From Leeuwenhoekiella polynyae (GTDB lineage Bacteria > Bacteroidota > Bacteroidia > Flavobacteriales > Flavobacteriaceae), in NCBI RefSeq assembly GCF_004104075.1, contig NZ_QOVK01000006.1, positions 157,223 through 221,222 on the forward strand: a stretch of 64,000 nucleotides of DNA, read 5' to 3'. Shown piece by piece: positions 53,839-62,763 of the stretch. The position numbers were made by a program, and so were the translations under genes. The first letter of the stretch is position 1. Every line of letters starts with the position of its first letter. The notes beneath the pieces were generated by a model that made no database searches, was not told the origin of the DNA, and saw nothing but the letters and a program-made list of their open reading frames with translations.

Positions 53839-54726
53839 ATGAAAGCTAGAAAATATACCATTGCGGTACTGCAATTAAACCTCAATAACACACCAGAAAA
53901 TAATCTGGAGAAGTGTAAAAAATGGGTACGCAATGCCGCTGCCAAAGGTGGAGAAGTCATTTGTCTACCTGAATTATACAGTAGTCATTATTTCTGTCAG
54001 GATGAGGATGTTGATAATTTTAAATACGCAGAACCGCTTTACGATGTCTCGTTTACTGCGTTTAGTGATTTAGCTAAAGAATTAGGTGTGGTAATAATCG
54101 TTCCGTTTTTTGAAAAGCGTATGAGCGGCATTTACCACAACAGTGCCTATATCATCGATACAGACGGAAGCGAAGCCGGTCTATACCGCAAAATGCATAT
54201 TCCTGATGATCCTCACTTTTACGAGAAATTTTATTTCACACCGGGAGATTTAGGGTTTAAAACTACAAAAACTAAAAAAGCAAATTTAGGTACATTAATC
54301 TGCTGGGATCAGTGGTATCCGGAAGCAGCACGATTAACCGCATTGCAAGGTGCAGAAGTTTTATTCTATCCTACAGCAATCGGCTGGCATCCTCAGGAGA
54401 AAGCCCAATATGGTGTGAATCAACACGCAGCGTGGATGAATGTGATGAAAGGTCACGCAGTTGCTAACGGGGTTTTTGTAGCAGCAGCTAACCGAATAGG
54501 TTTAGAGCAATATGTCCCGGATACAAATGGAATTGAGTTCTGGGGACAATCTTTTATTTGTGGGCCGCAAGGCGAAATTTTAGCACAAGCTTCTGTTGAT
54601 CAGGAAGAACTATTATTGGCGGAAGTAGACTTGGATCTTCAGGAAAATGTGCGCCAGAACTGGCCGTTTTTTAGAGATCGAAGAATTGATTTTTATGGTG
54701 AAATAACTAAACGAGCACTCGATTAA
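53839..54726 (+). CDS. aguB: N-carbamoylputrescine amidase (nitrilase family)
   Basis: From ATG 53839 the protein has 295 residues; a TTG three codons upstream is less likely. The nitrilase triad is visible: Glu in EVICLPELYSSHYFC, Lys in LYRKMHIPDDPHFYEKFYF and Cys in LGTLICWDQWYPEAARL. The IPDDPHFYEKFYFTPGD segment is characteristic of AguB. It cleaves N-carbamoylputrescine to putrescine, CO2 and ammonia. The agmatine deiminase gene follows 3 bp later, so the pair makes a complete agmatine-to-putrescine route. Confidence 0.95.
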   Translation: MKARKYTIAVLQLNLNNTPENNLEKCKKWVRNAAAKGGEVICLPELYSSHYFCQDEDVDNFKYAEPLYDVSFTAFSDLAKELGVVIIVPFFEKRMSGIYHNSAYIIDTDGSEAGLYRKMHIPDDPHFYEKFYFTPGDLGFKTTKTKKANLGTLICWDQWYPEAARLTALQGAEVLFYPTAIGWHPQEKAQYGVNQHAAWMNVMKGHAVANGVFVAAANRIGLEQYVPDTNGIEFWGQSFICGPQGEILAQASVDQEELLLAEVDLDLQENVRQNWPFFRDRRIDFYGEITKRALD

Positions 54727-54729
54727 TAT

Positions 54730-55767
54730 ATGAAAAGCAACAGACGTTTACCGGCAGAATGGGAGAAGCAACAAGGAATTCTATTATGTTTTCCCAGTAA
54801 CGGTAACGACTGGCCCGGCAAATATCAGGCGGTGCAATTTGTATTTATAGATTTTATAAAGAAAATAGCAGAGCACGAGACGGTCTTTCTTTTAGTGGGT
54901 CGTGAAAGCATTAAAGATAAGGTGATAGCCCTACTTGAAGCAGCGCACGCCAATATGAGTAAAATCACCTTTATACTTCAAAAAACAAACCGAAGTTGGA
55001 TGCGCGATTCAGGACCTATTATTGTTAAAAATAATGGGGAGCGAGAAGCTTTAGACTTCAACTTTAATGGTTGGGCGAAATATGGAAACTTCCGGTTAGA
55101 TAAGATGGTGCCTCGGCGTATTTCAGATTTTTTAGGTATTCCGCTAAAACAGGTTTGCTATAATGGCGAACCGGTGATTCTTGAAGGTGGAGCAATAGAT
55201 GTTAACGGTAAAGGAACGCTTATTACTTCAGAAGAATGTTTGATGGATCAACATACGCAAGTGCGTAATCCTGGTTTTACTAAAGCTGATTATGAAGCTG
55301 TATTTGAAAAATACTTTGGTGTTACCAATACGATCTGGGTAAGTAGTGGTATTGAGGGTGATGATACCCACGGCCATATAGATGACTTATGTAGATTTGT
55401 TAACCCTACTACACTTATAACTGTGGTAGAGTACGACAAAACTGATAAAAATTACGAGCCGCTTCAAGAGAATTTAAAGCGACTGCAACAAGCAAAACTT
55501 GAAGATGGTGCTCCACCAAAAATCATTGAGTTGCCTATGCCGCGCCGCTTAAATTATGAAGACCTAAGGCTTCCGGCGAGTTATGCTAACTTTTTAATTC
55601 TCAATCATTGTGTATTAGTGCCAACTTTTAATGATGCTAAAGATCGTACCGCCCTTTCTATATTAGCAGATCTATTTCAGGATAGAGAAATAATAGGAAT
55701 AAGCGCACACGACCTGATCTGGGGCCTAGGAACCTTACACTGCTTAAGTCAACAAATTCCCGCTTAA
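54730..55767 (+). CDS. aguA: Agmatine deiminase (peptidyl-arginine deiminase family)
   Basis: The 345-residue protein has RRLPAEWEKQQGILLCFPSN, SWMRDSGPIIVKN, LDFNFNGWAKYGNF, VILEGGAIDVNGKGTLITSEECL, EGDDTHGHIDDLCRFV and the nucleophile Cys in WGLGTLHCLSQQ near the C-terminus. These are the guanidino-group-modifying enzyme residues of the AguA family. It hydrolyses agmatine to N-carbamoylputrescine. It is 3 bp downstream of aguB, in the same operon. Confidence 0.95.
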   Translation: MKSNRRLPAEWEKQQGILLCFPSNGNDWPGKYQAVQFVFIDFIKKIAEHETVFLLVGRESIKDKVIALLEAAHANMSKITFILQKTNRSWMRDSGPIIVKNNGEREALDFNFNGWAKYGNFRLDKMVPRRISDFLGIPLKQVCYNGEPVILEGGAIDVNGKGTLITSEECLMDQHTQVRNPGFTKADYEAVFEKYFGVTNTIWVSSGIEGDDTHGHIDDLCRFVNPTTLITVVEYDKTDKNYEPLQENLKRLQQAKLEDGAPPKIIELPMPRRLNYEDLRLPASYANFLILNHCVLVPTFNDAKDRTALSILADLFQDREIIGISAHDLIWGLGTLHCLSQQIPA

Positions 55768-55830
55768 ACTGCTTTTACAAAAGCTAAAAACCTATTTTAT
55801 TTTCCTCAGAAACCTACCCGTTTAAAAACG

Positions 55831-55838
55831 TACCTTTG
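55831..55838 (+). promoter_or_regulatory. -7 promoter element of the DEAD-box helicase gene
   Basis: TACCTTTG matches TAnnTTTG, 17 bp before the start codon. A TTTG at the -33 position is not seen. Confidence 0.5.
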
Positions 55839-55855
55839 CAGCAAAAATACGAGTT

Positions 55856-57202
55856 ATGCAATCTTTTGAAGATTTTAAAATAAATAAGCAGTTACGTTAC
55901 GCCATTGAAGACCTTGGTTTTTCAGAACCTACACCCATACAGCAAGAAGCTTTTGGAGTAGTACGTTCAGGGAGAGATGTTGTGGGTATTGCGCAGACCG
56001 GTACGGGAAAAACCTTTGCTTATATGTTACCGGTACTAGAAGGTTTAAAATTTTCAAAACAAGTAAATCCACGGGTTTTAATTTTAGTCCCTACGCGAGA
56101 ATTGGTTTTACAGGTTGTAGACCAGATTAAAGAATACGGTAAATACAGTTCTATACGAGTTCTGGGTGTTTATGGGGGTACAAACATCAATACGCAACGA
56201 CAAGAAGTGGCGCAAGGATGTGATATTTTGGTAGGAACTCCCGGTAGACTTTATGATCTTGCTGTAAGCAGAACTTTACAGCTTAAATCTATAAAACAAC
56301 TCATCATTGATGAAGTTGATGTCATGTTGGATCTTGGGTTTCGCTTTCAGTTGGTAAATATATTTGATCTGTTACCACCGCGTCGTCAAAACATTATGTT
56401 TTCGGCTACGATGACTGATGAAGTTGACGAATTGATGGATACCTTTTTTACTGCTCCAGAGCGTATTCAGGTTGCTTTAAGTGGCACACCCCTTGATGCG
56501 ATTGAACAGCATTATTATGAGTTGCCTAACTTTTATACTAAGGCGAATCTGCTTATCAAAATGCTTAAAGACAAAGACACTTTTAAAAAAGCCTTGATCT
56601 TTGTTTCTAATAAAAAGCACGCAGACCGGCTTTTTCAAACTTTAGAAGAAGTTTACGGAGATTCTGTAGGTGTGATTCACGCCAATAAAACACAAAACTA
56701 CCGCATTAATGCTATTGAGCAATTTGATGCGGGTACCTATAGAATTCTGGTGACTACAGATGTGATGGCTCGCGGTCTGGATCTTGATCAAATCACACAT
56801 GTTTTTAATACAGATGTACCGCGTTTCCCGGAAAACTATATGCACCGCATAGGGCGTACCGGTCGTGCCGGAACAACGGGTAGTAGTTATTTATTGGGAA
56901 CTCCTGATGAAGCAGAACGCAAAGCAGCAATAGAAGAATTGATGGAAATGAAAATCCCTCAATATGACGTGCCTGAGGACCTTGAAGTCTCAAAACGATT
57001 GTTGCCGGAAGAGGAGCCTGATTATGTAGAAATAAACAATCCCACCAAACGTAATGAAGAACGGGGAGCTAGTTTTCACGAGAAAAAAGAAAAAAACCAG
57101 AAGGTTAACTTAGGTGGAAAATACAAGCGTGAGATCGCCAAAAAATATAAAAAACCAAAAACCCGGGGGGATAAAAGCTTCAACCGTAGGTATAAAAAAT
57201 AA
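55856..57202 (+). CDS. DEAD-box ATP-dependent RNA helicase
   Basis: The 448-residue protein has the Q motif (FSEPTPIQQEAF), AQTGTGKT (motif I), PTRELVLQVVDQI, GGTN, TPGRLYDLA, motif II as DEVD rather than DEAD, SATMTDE (III), IRINAIEQFDAGTYRILVTTDVMARGLD-type motifs IV and V (here YRINAIEQF), and HRIGRTGRAG (VI). The C-terminal tail (about 390-448) is Lys/Arg-rich and probably binds RNA. Likely roles are ribosome assembly or mRNA remodelling; the specific member cannot be named. Confidence 0.94.
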   Translation: MQSFEDFKINKQLRYAIEDLGFSEPTPIQQEAFGVVRSGRDVVGIAQTGTGKTFAYMLPVLEGLKFSKQVNPRVLILVPTRELVLQVVDQIKEYGKYSSIRVLGVYGGTNINTQRQEVAQGCDILVGTPGRLYDLAVSRTLQLKSIKQLIIDEVDVMLDLGFRFQLVNIFDLLPPRRQNIMFSATMTDEVDELMDTFFTAPERIQVALSGTPLDAIEQHYYELPNFYTKANLLIKMLKDKDTFKKALIFVSNKKHADRLFQTLEEVYGDSVGVIHANKTQNYRINAIEQFDAGTYRILVTTDVMARGLDLDQITHVFNTDVPRFPENYMHRIGRTGRAGTTGSSYLLGTPDEAERKAAIEELMEMKIPQYDVPEDLEVSKRLLPEEEPDYVEINNPTKRNEERGASFHEKKEKNQKVNLGGKYKREIAKKYKKPKTRGDKSFNRRYKK

Positions 57203-57311
57203 CTTTAGTTTTTAAAAAAAAGATTTTAAGTGTTAAAATAGTATAGATTTCAATCTGAAAATTTAACTAAAAATCCTACTTTTAAGTTTATTGATTCAGC
57301 CCAAATCAACT

Positions 57312-58553
57312 ATGCTTAAAAACAATGCACTTTACATTATAGGAGCAGGAGTTAGTGGTCTTATCGCTGCTACTATTCTCGAAAGAAATGGTTTTGCTCC
57401 AACCATTTTAGAAGCTTCAGACCGCGTAGGTGGTCGTTTGAAGACAGATATCTTAGAAGGCTATCAGTTAGATCGTGGCTTTCAGGTTATGCTGGATGCA
57501 TATCCAAAATCAAAAGAATATTTAGACTACGAAAAGCTCCAACTCCAAAAACTCCTTCCGGGAGCTGTGATTTTTGAGAATGGTAACAGTCAAACTCTTG
57601 GTGATCCTTTACGAGCACTTTCTCTGGCAATACCTACTGTTTTAGCAGCTTCGGGTAGTATTCGTGACAAGATAAAAGTCATGCGTTTAAACAGCGACCT
57701 CGCCTCAAAAGATATTGAAACCATATTTGATACTGAAGAAAGAACTACTTGCCAATATTTACGGGAGTACGGGTTTTCAAATCGGTTTATAGAAGACTTT
57801 TTTAAACCCTTCTTTACAGGAATATTTCTAGAGAAAGACCTGCAAACTTCCAGTAGGATGTTTGAGTTTGTTTATAAAATGTTTGGCGAAGGCCTTGCTG
57901 TAATTCCAAAAGGAGGAATCGAAGCGATACCAAAACAACTGAAGGCAAATCTTAAGAAAACGACATTTAAGTTCAACACGACGGTTGAGGAAGTTAAAGA
58001 TGGAGTGATCACATTAAGCGACGGAACTCATTTAGAAAGTTTAGGAACTATTATTGCTACCGAAGCGAGCTTGCTGGTGGCAAATTTAAAGAATCAGCAA
58101 ACGATCTGGAAAGCGGTAGATTGCCTGTATTTTGAAGTTGAAAATACGGTTCTCGATAAGCCAATAATCGGTTTATTTTCTGAAGATGGACTCATCAATA
58201 ACATCTTTTATCCCAGCAGTATAGAAACTGAAATTAAGGGAGCAAACCAGTTGCTTTCTGTTTCCGTTGTAAAAAAGCACGAACTTTCAGAAGCCGAGCT
58301 TATTACTCAGGTCAAGAAAGAATTAGAAGAACAAGCTAAAATTAAAGTGATTCGGTTTTTAAAGCGCTATAATATCCCAAAAGCCTTACCAAAACTTGAG
58401 AATTTAAAATACAGTATTGATCCCGGAGAAACCCGCTTAACAACTTCTATTTTTCTTGCCGGAGACCAGTTGCTTAATGGTTCTTTAAATGCCGCGATGA
58501 TGACCGGAGAGCGAGCAGCATTGGGGTTGATTCAGGTGCTAGGAAATAATTAG
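57312..58553 (+). CDS. FAD-dependent oxidoreductase (protoporphyrinogen oxidase / amine oxidase-like)
   Basis: From ATG 57312 (MLKNNALYIIGAGVSGLIAA) the protein has 413 residues; the frame starts at a TTG seven codons earlier. The dinucleotide-binding motif IIGAGVSGLIAATILERNG and LEASDRVGGRLKTD are typical of the flavin amine oxidase/phytoene desaturase superfamily; the C-terminal FAD contact is FLAGDQLLNGSLNAAMMTGERAA. The substrate is not evident. It is preceded by an 88-bp AT-rich gap and followed by a small two-helix protein gene. Confidence 0.85.
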   Translation: MLKNNALYIIGAGVSGLIAATILERNGFAPTILEASDRVGGRLKTDILEGYQLDRGFQVMLDAYPKSKEYLDYEKLQLQKLLPGAVIFENGNSQTLGDPLRALSLAIPTVLAASGSIRDKIKVMRLNSDLASKDIETIFDTEERTTCQYLREYGFSNRFIEDFFKPFFTGIFLEKDLQTSSRMFEFVYKMFGEGLAVIPKGGIEAIPKQLKANLKKTTFKFNTTVEEVKDGVITLSDGTHLESLGTIIATEASLLVANLKNQQTIWKAVDCLYFEVENTVLDKPIIGLFSEDGLINNIFYPSSIETEIKGANQLLSVSVVKKHELSEAELITQVKKELEEQAKIKVIRFLKRYNIPKALPKLENLKYSIDPGETRLTTSIFLAGDQLLNGSLNAAMMTGERAALGLIQVLGNN

Positions 58554-58590
58554 GAAAAAATATTTACTTTTACGGATAAACGTGTAAAAT

Positions 58591-58770
58591 ATGTCTAAAA
58601 CTAAAATAACAATAGCTCTAGGAACAATTATTCTCTTTTTAGGAATTATGCTGTACTATACAAATGTCATAGAAGCTGAACTGACAATTAAAATGTGTAT
58701 GGTTCCTGCATTTTTACTTCTCGCATCTCAATTTTCTATTGGTAAATTGTTTAAGAAAAAAGAAGCTTAG
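58591..58770 (+). CDS. Small two-helix membrane protein
   Basis: A 59-codon frame starts MSKTKITIALGTIILFLG and ends KLFKKKEA. Two hydrophobic segments (ITIALGTIILFLGIMLYY and MCMVPAFLLLASQF) flank a short polar turn and the tail is basic, so it should sit in the inner membrane. It starts 37 bp after the oxidoreductase and stops 27 bp before the convergent pseudouridine synthase. It matches no family I recognise; the coding look is good. Confidence 0.6.
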   Translation: MSKTKITIALGTIILFLGIMLYYTNVIEAELTIKMCMVPAFLLLASQFSIGKLFKKKEA

Positions 58771-58796
58771 CATTTTAAGTTTTTAGGACTGCAAGT

Positions 58797-59417
58797 TCAA
58801 ACCTCCCCATCCCAAGCTAAAACTTCACCGGGCTGCAACGTATTTAAGTTTATATTTCCCACGCGAACGCGAACTAAGCGTAGCGTAGGGCAATCAATTG
58901 CCGAAGTCATTTTGCGCACTTGTCTGAATTTACCTTCTTGTATCGTAATGCTCAACCAAGTCGTGGGTCCGTGACGTGCGTCCCGTATCTTTTTACCACG
59001 GTTAGGTAAGTTTGGCGACGCTATCAGGGTTTCGACAGCACAGGGTTTTGTAGTATACTTTTTACCTTCCAGACCTATTTCTATTCCTTGCTGCAGTTGA
59101 ATGAGTTGTTCTTCAGTCGGAATTCCATCAACAAGTGCATAATATTCTTTTTCAATACCACTACGGTTGATGTGGTTACTCAACTTTCCGTCTGTTGTCA
59201 TGAGCAATAAACCTTCAGATTTTTCATCTAAACGACCTATAGGCATAATTTCTTCCGGCCAATCGTGCAGTTCTGCTAAGAATTTTTTCTTCCGCCTTTG
59301 ACGTAAATCATTACTGCTCAACTGACTGATAAAACCATAGGGTTTAAAGACTATAAAATGTTTGTGCTCTGTCAATGTTAAGTTTCTTTTTCGCTCTGCG
59401 AAAATAGGAAAACTCAC
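58797..59417 (-). CDS. 23S rRNA pseudouridine synthase (RluE-like, RsuA family)
   Basis: The 206-residue protein has the RsuA/RluE core without an S4 domain: YGFISQLSS, the catalytic motif PIGRLDEKSEGLLLMTTDG with Asp, KEYYALVDG, and GKFRQVRKMTSAIDCPTLRLVRVRVGNI. This matches RluE, which modifies a uridine in 23S rRNA. The N-terminus (SFPIFAERKR) is encoded partly by a palindrome at 59388-59404; a TTG at 59375 (LTEHKHFIVFKPYGF) would give the family-like start. Confidence 0.88.
   Translation of the reverse strand: MSFPIFAERKRNLTLTEHKHFIVFKPYGFISQLSSNDLRQRRKKKFLAELHDWPEEIMPIGRLDEKSEGLLLMTTDGKLSNHINRSGIEKEYYALVDGIPTEEQLIQLQQGIEIGLEGKKYTTKPCAVETLIASPNLPNRGKKIRDARHGPTTWLSITIQEGKFRQVRKMTSAIDCPTLRLVRVRVGNINLNTLQPGEVLAWDGEV
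59388..59404. repeat. Short palindrome TTTTCGC-TCT-GCGAAAA at the pseudouridine synthase start
   Basis: A perfect 7-bp stem with a 3-base loop. It falls between the longest-frame ATG and the alternative TTG, suggesting the true start is downstream of it. Confidence 0.5.
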
Positions 59418-59490
59418 ACTAGCAATTGTTCAACAGCTTTAACAAGCCAATACTTTGCCATTAACAATAATGCGCTATTTTTGAGATTCA

Positions 59491-60084
59491 ATGGCTAAAT
59501 CTAGTACTGCATCTATGACATCACAGCATAAACGAAAACAACAAGCCAAAACACTTAGACAATTTAGAAGCATACATAGAGCCATGGGGGCATTGTTATT
59601 TGTATTCTTTTTTGTGATTTCAGTTTCGGGATTATTGCTGGGAATCAAAAAAAATAGCGGTGATATCCTATTACCAAAAACACAAAAAGGAACGACTACA
59701 GATCTAACGAAATGGTTACCCTTAGAGGATTTGAAAGAAAAAGCACTGTTGGTTTTGCATGATTCGGTTTCATCAGAATTAGATACTAAGCTAAACCGTA
59801 TTGATGTCCGCAGTGAAAAAGGAATTGTAAAATTTATTTTTGATAAGCATTATTACGGAATTCAACTGGACGGCGCTACCGGCGAAGTTCTTCATATAGG
59901 CAAAAGGCGCTCTGATGTTATAGAAAACATTCACGATGGCTCTATTATAGATAATTATTTAGGTACCAGCGGCTACTTCAAATTGATATATACCGTGATT
60001 ATGAGTATCGCTCTTTTGTTGTTTACCCTAACAGGTTTTTGGCTGTGGTATGGACCCAAAAGAATGCGTAAAAGCCGAAATTAA
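59491..60084 (+). CDS. PepSY-associated transmembrane protein
   Basis: The 197-residue protein has a basic N-terminus (QHKRKQQAKTLRQFRSIHRAMG), a first membrane span (ALLFVFFFVISVSGLLLGI), a periplasmic PepSY-like region (LNRIDVRSEKGIVKFIFDKHYYGIQLDGATGEVL, by eye about 95-130) and a second span (LIYTVIMSIALLLFTLTGFWLWYGPKRMRK). Such proteins are usually linked to iron or siderophore uptake or to metal reduction. No partner gene is adjacent except the hydrolase 17 bp downstream. Confidence 0.85.
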   Translation: MAKSSTASMTSQHKRKQQAKTLRQFRSIHRAMGALLFVFFFVISVSGLLLGIKKNSGDILLPKTQKGTTTDLTKWLPLEDLKEKALLVLHDSVSSELDTKLNRIDVRSEKGIVKFIFDKHYYGIQLDGATGEVLHIGKRRSDVIENIHDGSIIDNYLGTSGYFKLIYTVIMSIALLLFTLTGFWLWYGPKRMRKSRN

Positions 60085-60101
60085 TACTTAACAGCTAAGA
60101 A

Positions 60102-61145
60102 ATGTTGAAACAATTTGGAGGTAAACTCACTCCCGAACTTATAAAAAGATACGAGCAATCGCCTAATTGGTACGACGGTTGTTTTCAAAACCTCGAAGAA
60201 ACCACAATGGATATTGGTGTTGCCGAAATGCCAGGAATGCTCTACAAGATGTTTTTTAGTAAAGGGAAATCTACTCCAAAGAGCAACCTACCAGTTGAAT
60301 CATTTGATAAAACAGCTTTTTTGGCGCCAAATGATTCTTTAAAATATATCTGGTATGGTCACGGTGTTTATTTGCTACGCTTAGCAGGCAAAACCATTTT
60401 GATCGACCCGATGCTCGGACCTGATTCTGCTCCTATTGCTCCTACAACTACACGTCGTTTTTCAGAGAATACATTAGATCTTATTCAAGATTTCCCCGAG
60501 ATTGATTTACTGCTCTTAACCCACGATCATTACGATCATCTGGATTATGCGAGTATGAAAAAACTTTTTCCTAAGATCAAGAACTATTACGTAGCCTTGG
60601 GCTCCGGTAGACATTTGGAATCCTGGGGTATACCGGCTTCTAAAATTACCGAGTTTGATTGGTGGGACAGGCACAGCTTTGAAGGGATTGAATTGACATT
60701 TACGCCAAGTCGTCATTTTTCAGGACGTGGGTTACGCGATCGTGCAAAATCATTATGGGGAGGCTGGGTTCTAAAAACCGAATCTGTTTCGGTGTATCAT
60801 ACCGGTGATGGTGGTTATGGTAAACATTTTAAAGAAATAGGAGCAAAGTTGGGGCCGTTTGATTTTGGCTTTGTAGAATGCGGGCAATACAATGAGCGCT
60901 GGCACAGTATACATATGTTTCCTGAGGAAGCAGTTACTGCCGCTCAGGATGCAGGTATTAAACGCGCTACACCATATCACTGGGGTGGTTTTAAACTCGC
61001 TTTTCACCCGTGGAAAGAACCTGCAGAGCATTTCGTGGAAGCGGCAATAACTCAAAAGCTAAGTTATACGCTACCCAGATTAGGCCAACTCATGCACCTT
61101 GATCAGGTCGCTCAAACTGAAAAATGGTGGGAAACTTTTGAATAG
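60102..61145 (+). CDS. Metallo-beta-lactamase-fold hydrolase (NAPE-PLD/UlaG-like)
   Basis: The 347-residue protein has the metal-binding motif LLLTHDHYDHLDYASMK, a second His in FTPSRHFSGRG, Asp in YHTGDGGYGKHF and later His residues (WHSIHMFPEEAV, YHWGGFKLAFHPW). The overall layout, with WYGHGVYLLRLAGKTILIDPML, is that of the NAPE-PLD-like/UlaG branch. It may cleave a phosphodiester or lactone; the substrate is unknown. It lies 17 bp downstream of the PepSY protein and probably shares its transcript. Confidence 0.88.
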   Translation: MLKQFGGKLTPELIKRYEQSPNWYDGCFQNLEETTMDIGVAEMPGMLYKMFFSKGKSTPKSNLPVESFDKTAFLAPNDSLKYIWYGHGVYLLRLAGKTILIDPMLGPDSAPIAPTTTRRFSENTLDLIQDFPEIDLLLLTHDHYDHLDYASMKKLFPKIKNYYVALGSGRHLESWGIPASKITEFDWWDRHSFEGIELTFTPSRHFSGRGLRDRAKSLWGGWVLKTESVSVYHTGDGGYGKHFKEIGAKLGPFDFGFVECGQYNERWHSIHMFPEEAVTAAQDAGIKRATPYHWGGFKLAFHPWKEPAEHFVEAAITQKLSYTLPRLGQLMHLDQVAQTEKWWETFE

Positions 61146-61273
61146 ATTCTGCTAGAAATTAATGTTTTATATTTTTATAATGAGGAAAATAGGTTCTTTA
61201 CAAAACTCGTTGAGAATTGTGTAATTGGTGCCTGGAAATAGACTAGCTTTGCGCCTTCTTAAAAAAGAAGGTT

Positions 61274-61723
61274 ATGAAACGTATTACCGCTTACCGCAAG
61301 TTATTCAACACAGATAAAGATGCTGATTTGAAACAACTTAAATCTGCTTACAGAAATCTTGTTAAAGAATGGCATCCTGATAAATTTCAGGAAGGTGATG
61401 CGCGTAAAGAAGAAGCTGAACTTAAAAGTCGGGAGATCATTGATGCCTATCATTTTTTAGTGAGTATCGCTCCCGAAACTAAAGAAGCTACTTTAGAAAC
61501 GTATACAGAAACCATTACCAACTCTGGTATTTCAGATTATCAGCATAAAGGCTTATTGTTAGAAATCACCTTTACTGATGGTAGCACGTATGAATACTTT
61601 GGTGTGCAAAAGCCTATGTTTTTAAAATTTCACAACGCAGGTAATCAAGTGCGTTTCGCGAAGCGGAATATCTACAATTCTTTCTTATACCGAAAGTCAA
61701 AACGCTTGCTGCAGGAAGCTTAA
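61274..61723 (+). CDS. J-domain protein with C-terminal KTSC domain
   Basis: The 149-residue protein has a J domain at about 5-65 with the diagnostic HPD (VKEWHPDKFQEGD), then a KTSC domain at about 85-149 (SGISDYQHKGLLLEITFTDG, YEYFGVQKPMFLKFHNAGNQ, FAKRNIYNSFLYRK). The J part should stimulate DnaK; the KTSC part, known from lysyl-tRNA synthetase C-termini and phage proteins, may bind nucleic acid or protein. The combination is seen directly; its function is not known. Confidence 0.85.
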   Translation: MKRITAYRKLFNTDKDADLKQLKSAYRNLVKEWHPDKFQEGDARKEEAELKSREIIDAYHFLVSIAPETKEATLETYTETITNSGISDYQHKGLLLEITFTDGSTYEYFGVQKPMFLKFHNAGNQVRFAKRNIYNSFLYRKSKRLLQEA

Positions 61724-61741
61724 TTTGTAAATTAGCGGCTG

Positions 61742-62593
61742 ATGACTAAAAAAGCCATTTATGCCATTGTAATCGCTGCCCTAATTGCGGGTTCAAACGG
61801 TATTCTTATCAAAGCAATGCCCAGTTTGACAACCGGTGCGATTGGTTGGTTTAGAGCAGGAGTCCCGGTTTTATTCTTGTTACCGGGCTTGATCAAGGCT
61901 AATGAGTTGCGGGTTAAAGGCAATACTAAAATACTGGTACTGGCCTCTGTCATCAATGCAGTTCGCACATATTTTTTCTTGCTGGCTTTTGTATATACCT
62001 CAGTGGGTAATGCAGTTGTATTGTTTTATGTGTATCCACTTTTTATCACGATAATCGAAACGCTGATCTACAAAACACCCATCAAACGCAATCAGATTTT
62101 ACTGATGCTTTTAGCCTTTGCAGGGATAGCGGTAACCTATGCTGATAAAGAATTCAGCTTTGCGTCAAGAGATTTTATAGGTATGCTTGCAGCAGTTTTG
62201 GCTGCTTTGGGCTATGCATTTTTCGTTTGTATTTTTAAAAGACAAACTCATGATTGTAACCGCAATCAGTTATTGTTTTATCAGAATATTGCAGGCGCAT
62301 TGCTATTTTTACCGTTTCTTTTCGGGCTACAACAGGTTGAATTGGCACACATAGGCATTGGTGTTTTTTACGGTTTATTGATAGGAATCGTACAATTTAG
62401 TTTGTTTTTCTTCGGGTTAAAACACTTGAATGCTACTACTGCAGCTTCTTTGATGTATCTCGAAGTTTTGAGTGCCGTAATTCTGAGTTTTTTAATTCTT
62501 GATGAACAACTAAGCTGGAATACCTATCTGGGCGGAAGTTTTATTTTACTCAGTAGTTTTTTTATTTCGCGTCTCAACCGTAAAGCTTCTTAA
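61742..62593 (+). CDS. EamA-family (DMT) transporter
   Basis: The 283-residue protein has about ten membrane segments in two halves, each starting with an EamA repeat (AIYAIVIAALIAGSNGILIK and FIGMLAAVLAALGYAFFVCIF). A typical C-terminal end is VLSAVILSFLILDEQLSWNTYLGGSFILLSSF. DMT transporters move amino acids, metabolites or drugs; the substrate is unknown. It starts 18 bp after the J/KTSC gene. Confidence 0.9.
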   Translation: MTKKAIYAIVIAALIAGSNGILIKAMPSLTTGAIGWFRAGVPVLFLLPGLIKANELRVKGNTKILVLASVINAVRTYFFLLAFVYTSVGNAVVLFYVYPLFITIIETLIYKTPIKRNQILLMLLAFAGIAVTYADKEFSFASRDFIGMLAAVLAALGYAFFVCIFKRQTHDCNRNQLLFYQNIAGALLFLPFLFGLQQVELAHIGIGVFYGLLIGIVQFSLFFFGLKHLNATTAASLMYLEVLSAVILSFLILDEQLSWNTYLGGSFILLSSFFISRLNRKAS

Positions 62594-62763
62594 GAGCTTA
62601 CTGAAGCCAGTATTCCTCAAATCTTAACCTAGGTTAGGCAACTGCGTTAAACTTTATTTAAATCACTTCTCAGCATTTGGGAACCGATAAGCATAGCCGT
62701 AATTTGATTCCAAAGCAAGCCTCGGGGAGTAAACCCTTGGTGATACCAATTAAAATTAAAGCT

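Noticed and set aside
56300..56340. DEVD in place of DEAD as a sign of an inactive helicase
   Set aside because: Variation at the third position of motif II is common and the catalytic D and E remain.
61660..61676. TTTCGCGAAGCGGAA inside the J/KTSC gene as another member of the short palindrome family
   Set aside because: It is imperfect and encodes conserved KTSC residues (FAKRN), so it is ordinary coding sequence.
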